Assembly: GCA_903924715.1 (NCBI GenBank)
Contig: CAIYCP010000347.1
Location: 1-10,547 of the forward strand
Reading direction: 5' to 3'
From: an uncultured beta proteobacterium
GTDB taxonomy: Bacteria; Pseudomonadota; Gammaproteobacteria; Burkholderiales; Burkholderiaceae_B
DNA: 10,547 nucleotides
The first letter of the stretch is position 1; each line of letters opens with the position of its first letter. Shown piece by piece: positions 7,040-10,547 of the stretch. The notes below the pieces were generated by a model that had not been told where the DNA came from, ran no database searches, and was given only the letters and a program-made list of their open reading frames with translations. A program made the position numbers and the translations under genes.

Positions 7040-8005
7040 ATGCGCAATACGTATTTAGAATTTGAACAACCACTTGGCGAACTCGAAGGCAAGATCGAGC
7101 AGCTGCGCTATGTGCAAGCAGATTCTGCAGTTGATATCTCTGAAGAAATCAGTCGCTTGCAACAAAAAAGCCAAACGCTGACCAAAGATATTTATTCAAA
7201 ACTAACACCCTGGCAAACCTCGATGGTGGCGCGTCATCCCCAGCGTCCCTATACGCTGGATTATGTGCGAGAAATTTTTACTGATTTTCATGAGCTACAC
7301 GGCGATCGCATGTACGCCGATGATTTATCGATTGTGGGTGGGATGGCCCGCTTTAACGGCACGCCTTGCATGGTGCTCGGTCATCAAAAGGGCCGCGACA
7401 CTAAAGAACGTGCCGCCCGTAATTTTGGGATGCCACGTCCAGAAGGCTATCGCAAAGCAATGCGTTTGATGCGGCTAGCCGAAAAATTTAATCTGCCTGT
7501 TTTTACGTTTGTGGATACGCCCGGCGCCTATCCCGGCATTGGTGCTGAAGAGCGTGGGCAATCCGAAGCGATTGGTCATAATCTTTATGCGATGGCCGAA
7601 CTCAAAGTGCCAATCATCTCGACGATTATCGGAGAGGGTGGTTCAGGTGGTGCGCTCGCAATTGCAGTGGGCAACGTCGTCATGATGCTGCAGTACTCAA
7701 CCTATTCTGTGATTTCGCCTGAAGGTTGTGCTTCGATTTTGTGGCGCAGTGCCGATAAGGCCTCTGAAGCGGCTGCTGCGTTGGCGATTACGGCCGATCG
7801 ACTGAAAGAGTTTGGGTTGATTGATCGCGTCGTCAATGAGCCAATCGGGGGCGCGCATCGTGATCCTCGTGTGATGGCCAGACTCTTGCGTCGTTCGTTG
7901 GGTGATGCACTCAGACAGTTATCCGACATGACGCCTCAGCAACTGATCGATCATCGTCTAGAGCGCCTGTTGTCCTACGGACGCTTTCAAGAAGTTCGTG
8001 CTTAG
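7040..8005 (+). CDS. accA: Acetyl-CoA carboxylase carboxyltransferase subunit alpha
   Basis: The alpha subunit of the carboxyltransferase half of acetyl-CoA carboxylase; with AccD it moves the carboxyl group from biotin on AccB to acetyl-CoA, the committed step of fatty-acid synthesis. 321 residues (E. coli 319) with near-identical blocks: FEQPLGELEGKI (8-19), ARHPQRPYTLDYVR (64-77), GHQKGRDTKER (114-124), DTPGAYPGIGAEERGQSEAI (159-178), the glycine-rich GEGGSGGALA (198-207) that contributes to the oxyanion site, and QYSTYSVISPEGCASILW (218-235). AGGG (7027-7030) lies 9 bases before the ATG. The gap to the glycosylase gene is 27 bp and the 3' end overlaps tilS by 8 bp. The zinc-finger accD partner is not in the window. 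Confidence 0.98.
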   Translation: MRNTYLEFEQPLGELEGKIEQLRYVQADSAVDISEEISRLQQKSQTLTKDIYSKLTPWQTSMVARHPQRPYTLDYVREIFTDFHELHGDRMYADDLSIVGGMARFNGTPCMVLGHQKGRDTKERAARNFGMPRPEGYRKAMRLMRLAEKFNLPVFTFVDTPGAYPGIGAEERGQSEAIGHNLYAMAELKVPIISTIIGEGGSGGALAIAVGNVVMMLQYSTYSVISPEGCASILWRSADKASEAAAALAITADRLKEFGLIDRVVNEPIGGAHRDPRVMARLLRRSLGDALRQLSDMTPQQLIDHRLERLLSYGRFQEVRA

Positions 8006-9011
8006 TGAGCATGAACCTTTGTCTCTTCGCTTAAGCGCTTTGCTGGGCACTGCGCTGTCGCCGCTCGCGGCGCGCGCACCGATTGCGGTGGCACTTAGCG
8101 GAGGTGCCGATTCCGTTGCGTTGGCGCTGATTGCCGCGCAGCATTGCGCACAGACTGCGCGCCCACTCCATTTTTTTCATATTCATCATGGGTTGATGGC
8201 TGAGGCCGATGCGTGGGCAAATCATTTAAAGATTTTTGCGCAAAATTTAAATATCCCGCTGCATGTCTGTCGTGTGCAGGTGGATCAGAGCGCTGGTTTA
8301 GGTCTTGAAGGTGCGGCCCGTGAGGCGCGCTACGCAGCGTTGACAAAACTGTGCGCGCAGCACGAGATTGCGGCTTTGTTGTTGGCGCATCACCGTCAGG
8401 ATCAGGCTGAAACCGTCTTGTTGCGTTTGTTGCGTGGGACGGGCGTGTCTGGCATGGCCGCTATGCAAGAAGACGTGCAACGTAAAGGCCTGCGAATGTT
8501 AAGGCCTTGGCTGGACGTTGAGCGCGCTGACCTGCTGGCTGTTGTGCAAGACTATGCGCAGCGTACTGGTTGGCATGTTGTGCAAGATCCAAGTAATACT
8601 GACCCGCGCTATGCGCGCGGTGCACTGCGCAGCCAACTGGCGCCCGTGTTGAACACGCATTGGCCAGCCTGGCGAGAAACACTTGTGCGCCATGCGCGAC
8701 AGGCCTCTGAAACAAACGAAGTGCTCTCTGAGGTGGCCGCCGCCGATCTCAAGAGTCTAGAGGTTGATCCCCAGGATCATAGTTTTAGTTTGTCACGCTG
8801 GCGTGCACTGAGTGCAGCGCGCCAAGCTCTGGTACTTCGACATTGGTTGCAGGGGCAGGGCGTGGCCATGCCGGGCGAGCGCCGTTTGTCTGATTTGCTG
8901 CGTCAATTGCGGCAGCTGCATGCCTTAGGGCACGACCGTGAATTGCTTTGGCAGCATGGCGCAGTGGCTGTGCGCTGCAAACAAGGGCGCGTCTTGCTGT
9001 CTTCGGGCTAA
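7998..9011 (+). CDS. tilS: tRNA(Ile)-lysidine synthase
   Basis: An N-type ATP pyrophosphatase that attaches lysine to C34 of the CAU-anticodon tRNA-Ile, changing it from methionine to isoleucine reading. The PP-loop SGGADS is at 34-39; FHIHHGL (60-66), HHRQDQAETVLLRLLRGTG (131-149) and DPSNTDPRYARGALR (197-211) are further family blocks. At 337 residues it is about 95 shorter than the E. coli enzyme (432): the catalytic and central domains appear present but most of the C-terminal domain is missing, as in short TilS proteins such as that of Aquifex. The start is a GTG at 7998 overlapping the end of accA by 8 bases; no in-frame ATG lies nearby and the upstream AAGAAG is a weak ribosome binding site, so translation is probably coupled to accA. 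Confidence 0.95.
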   Translation: MLSEHEPLSLRLSALLGTALSPLAARAPIAVALSGGADSVALALIAAQHCAQTARPLHFFHIHHGLMAEADAWANHLKIFAQNLNIPLHVCRVQVDQSAGLGLEGAAREARYAALTKLCAQHEIAALLLAHHRQDQAETVLLRLLRGTGVSGMAAMQEDVQRKGLRMLRPWLDVERADLLAVVQDYAQRTGWHVVQDPSNTDPRYARGALRSQLAPVLNTHWPAWRETLVRHARQASETNEVLSEVAAADLKSLEVDPQDHSFSLSRWRALSAARQALVLRHWLQGQGVAMPGERRLSDLLRQLRQLHALGHDRELLWQHGAVAVRCKQGRVLLSSG

Positions 9012-9014
9012 AAT
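9009..9014 (+). promoter_or_regulatory. Possible -10 box upstream of lysC
   Basis: TAAAAT at 9009-9014, overlapping the tilS stop codon, resembles a -10 element and would give a leader of about 60 bases before lysC. No -35 is apparent at normal spacing. The leader (9012-9081) is too short and shows no stable hairpins for a lysine riboswitch. Confidence 0.3.
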
Positions 9015-9081
9015 AGTCCTCTTTAGGCTCCTATTTACTGACTTCGCAGACCTTTCGTCTCGAATCTATCCGTTTACCACT

Positions 9082-10347
9082 ATGTCAATCATTGTTCACA
9101 AGTACGGCGGCACCTCAATGGGGTCAGTCGAACGCATTAAAAATGTGGCGCGTCGCGTCGCAAAATGGCACGCGGCTGGCCATCAGGTCGTGGTCGTGCC
9201 TTCAGCCATGTCTGGCGAAACGAACCGATTGCTCGGCCTGGCCCGTGAACTCTCGGCCGAGGCGGATGGGCGCGAGCTTGATGCCATCGCCGCCACAGGC
9301 GAACAGGCCTCAAGTGGTTTGCTTGCAATTGCTTTACAGGCAGAGGGCTTGAAAGCGCGCAGCTACGCGGGTTGGCAAGTGCCCATCCGTACCGACTCTG
9401 CCTACACCAAGGCACGTATCACCTCGATTGATGATGCGCGTATTCGTCAAGATCTTGACGCGGGCTACGTCGTTGTTGTCACGGGGTTTCAGGGCGTCGA
9501 TGATCTCGGCAACATCACCACGCTTGGTCGTGGCGGCTCTGATACGTCGGCCGTTGCGGTCGCGGCCGCTTTAAAGGCCCGCGAATGTTTGATCTATACC
9601 GACGTTGATGGCGTGTACACCACCGACCCGCGCGTTGAGCCCGATGCGCGTCGTTTGAGCGTGATCTCATTTGAAGAAATGCTTGAGATGGCGTCGTTGG
9701 GCTCTAAGGTGTTGCAGATTCGTTCGGTTGAGTTTGCAGGTAAATACCGCGTACCAACGCGCGTGTTGTCCTCGCTGACTGACCCCAATATGTCGCTAGA
9801 CGAAGAAATGCGTTCTGGCACACAGATTACATTAGAGGAAGACGAAAAAATGGAAGCTGCCGTTGTTTCGGGTATCGCCTTTAGCCGCGACGAAGCCAAG
9901 GTGACACTCTTGGGCGTGTCTGACAAACCGGGCGTCGCTTTTGCGATTCTAGGTAAAGTGGCTGATGCCAATATTGATGTCGACATGATTGTTCAAAATC
10001 AGTCGGTTGATGGCACCACAGACTTTACGTTTACCGTACACCGCAATGAGTTTAGTCGTACCTTGGCGTTGCTAAAAGACACCGTTGTTCCTGCCGTCGG
10101 TGCGCGCCAAGTGTTATCGGATGACAAGGTGGCTAAGGTGTCGATCGTTGGCATCGGCATGCGCTCGCATGCAGGTGTGGCGAGTTTGATGTTCAAAACC
10201 TTGGCACAAGAAAATATCAATATTCAGATGATCAGCACCAGCGAGATCAAAACTTCGGTACTGATTGAAGACAAGTACATGGAGCTCGCCGTTCGCGCGC
10301 TGCATAAAGCCTTTGGACTTGAGACGGCTGCGCCGACTAAGGTTTAG
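9082..10347 (+). CDS. lysC: Aspartate kinase
   Basis: Phosphorylates aspartate, the first step towards lysine, threonine, methionine and diaminopimelate. With the ATG at 9082 it has 421 residues, the usual length of the single-function type. KYGGTS (7-12) is the kinase signature; GRGGSDTSA (149-157) and YTDVDGVYTTDPR (172-184) belong to the nucleotide and aspartate sites. Two ACT domains follow (about 268-340 and 350-420), normally the site of lysine/threonine feedback inhibition; STSEIKTSVLIE (385-396) lies in the second. The frame is open upstream to 8938, but those codons overlap tilS and encode nothing family-like. No ribosome binding site precedes the 9082 ATG. The gap to tilS is 70 bp. 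No homoserine dehydrogenase domain is fused. Confidence 0.97.
   Translation: MSIIVHKYGGTSMGSVERIKNVARRVAKWHAAGHQVVVVPSAMSGETNRLLGLARELSAEADGRELDAIAATGEQASSGLLAIALQAEGLKARSYAGWQVPIRTDSAYTKARITSIDDARIRQDLDAGYVVVVTGFQGVDDLGNITTLGRGGSDTSAVAVAAALKARECLIYTDVDGVYTTDPRVEPDARRLSVISFEEMLEMASLGSKVLQIRSVEFAGKYRVPTRVLSSLTDPNMSLDEEMRSGTQITLEEDEKMEAAVVSGIAFSRDEAKVTLLGVSDKPGVAFAILGKVADANIDVDMIVQNQSVDGTTDFTFTVHRNEFSRTLALLKDTVVPAVGARQVLSDDKVAKVSIVGIGMRSHAGVASLMFKTLAQENINIQMISTSEIKTSVLIEDKYMELAVRALHKAFGLETAAPTKV
9834..9852 (+). promoter_or_regulatory. Possible internal ribosome binding site for a lysC beta subunit
   Basis: AGAGGA (9834-9839) is followed after 10 bases by an in-frame ATG (9850-9852, residue 257). 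Translation from it would yield a 165-residue protein comprising the two ACT domains. Some aspartate kinases, such as those of Corynebacterium and Bacillus subtilis, make a beta subunit from a start at the equivalent place. The Glu/Asp/Lys codons here favour such a sequence by chance, so this is inference. Confidence 0.35.
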
Positions 10348-10352
10348 TTGAA

Positions 10353-10379
10353 TTGACGTTATACTTTGTTAAATATATT
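10353..10379 (+). promoter_or_regulatory. Promoter candidate downstream of lysC
   Basis: TTGACG (10353-10358) and TATATT (10374-10379), 15 bases apart, form a plausible if tightly spaced -35/-10 pair. Transcription would start near 10386 and read into the gene at 10481 with a leader of about 95 bases. The -10 lies inside the first palindrome (10368-10383), so a protein bound there would be expected to block RNA polymerase. Confidence 0.4.
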
Positions 10380-10486
10380 TAACTTATTTTAATAATGTTA
10401 AATATATTTAACATTAAATTTCTATATATTTATCCGAAATGTGGTAAATTTATTTAACTTATTTTGATAAGTTAAATATTATGAAC
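10368..10486. repeat. Array of four AT-rich palindromic sites, probable operator
   Basis: The perfect 16-bp palindrome GTTAAATATATTTAAC occurs at 10368-10383 and again at 10397-10412, where it is the core of a 24-bp perfect palindrome (10393-10416). Degenerate copies lie at 10443-10458 (14 of 16 matches) and 10471-10486 (13 of 16, covering the ATG at 10481). Centres of the first pair are 29 bp apart and of the second pair 28 bp. Size, symmetry and position suggest sites for a dimeric helix-turn-helix regulator of the TetR or MarR kind. The surrounding DNA is only 12.5 percent G/C (15 of 120 bases, 10361-10480). No regulator gene is visible in the window. Confidence 0.6.
10451..10478 (+). repeat. 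12-bp stem-loop just before the start codon at 10481
   Basis: Arms 10451-10462 and 10467-10478 are perfectly complementary around a TTTG loop and end two bases before the ATG. The stem has one G-C pair, so as RNA it is weak; it may simply reflect the half-sites of the last two palindromes. Confidence 0.4.
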
Positions 10487-10547
10487 ACTCTAAAAGCGAT
10501 CGCCAAGGGCTTGCTCAGTGGACGCAAACCACTGACTGGCATTGATC
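10481..10547 (+). CDS. Unidentified gene, 5' fragment
   Basis: An open frame begins with ATG at 10481 and runs off the right edge after 22 codons (MNTLKAIAKG followed by LLSGRKPLTGID). The first upstream in-frame stop is at 10445-10447 and no other ATG lies between. Base composition returns to that of the neighbouring genes immediately at the start codon, which supports real coding sequence. The N-terminus is basic and could form an amphipathic helix, but it is too short to assign a family. There is no clear Shine-Dalgarno sequence. The palindrome array upstream suggests tight transcriptional control; the last site overlaps the start codon. Confidence 0.6.
   Translation, partial: MNTLKAIAKGLLSGRKPLTGID

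Noticed and set aside
9012..9081. Possible lysine riboswitch before lysC
   Set aside because: The 70-base leader is far shorter than the multi-helix lysine aptamer and shows no strong pairing.
9594..9986. 130-codon open frame on the minus strand inside lysC
   Set aside because: It lies wholly opposite a well-conserved gene, has Ser/Thr-rich low-complexity translation, and shows no family motif; it is an antisense shadow.
10348..10480. Iteron-type origin or tRNA gene downstream of lysC
   Set aside because: The repeats are palindromic operator-like sites rather than direct iterons with DnaA boxes, no replication gene is seen, and no cloverleaf can be drawn in a stretch with 12.5 percent G/C.
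10361..10480. Edge of a genomic island or insertion sequence
   Set aside because: The AT-rich stretch has no transposase, no target-site duplication or terminal repeats flanking a gene, and composition returns to normal at the next start codon; a regulatory region explains it better, though the right side is not visible.

Overview
The window looks like a conserved chromosomal segment of a betaproteobacterium, most likely Burkholderiales and near the Alcaligenaceae. This rests on protein resemblance recalled from known families and on the gene order cysS - alkA-like glycosylase - accA - tilS - lysC, with a divergent TPR protein - cyclophilin - lpxH cluster, which I recall as typical of that group; no database search was run. 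Base composition is moderate in GC through the genes and drops sharply only in the last ~130 bases before the window ends (15 G/C in positions 10361-10480).

Layout. (1) The left edge holds the first 21 codons of trmJ (tRNA methyltransferase) on the minus strand, divergent from suhB (inositol monophosphatase, 104-895). An imperfect hairpin separates suhB from a YoaE/YegH-type TerC-CBS-CorC membrane protein (966-2537). (2) A minus-strand, tightly coupled cluster converges on it: a secreted TPR protein (3962-4732), a cyclophilin with a signal peptide (3321-3965) and lpxH (2549-3328). (3) A 113-bp divergent intergenic region (4733-4845) carries probable back-to-back promoters, followed on the plus strand by cysS (4846-6357), an AlkA-type DNA glycosylase (6368-7012), accA (7040-8005), tilS (7998-9011) and lysC (9082-10347). 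(4) Downstream of lysC is a very AT-rich stretch with repeated 16-bp palindromes leading into the start of an unidentified gene at 10481.

Functionally, most genes are housekeeping: tRNA charging and modification (cysS, tilS, trmJ), first committed steps of fatty-acid and aspartate-family amino-acid synthesis (accA, lysC), lipid A synthesis (lpxH), base-excision repair (alkA-like), and envelope or periplasmic proteins (TPR protein, cyclophilin, TerC-family protein). Short gaps and start/stop overlaps indicate two operon-like runs reading outward from the region around 4750.

I see no CRISPR array, insertion sequence, rRNA, tRNA or defence system. The most unusual signal is the palindrome array at 10368-10486, which looks like a multi-site operator for the gene starting at 10481. 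Secondary points of interest are a cyclophilin that may be made in secreted and cytoplasmic forms from two starts, and a possible internal ribosome binding site for a lysC beta subunit.
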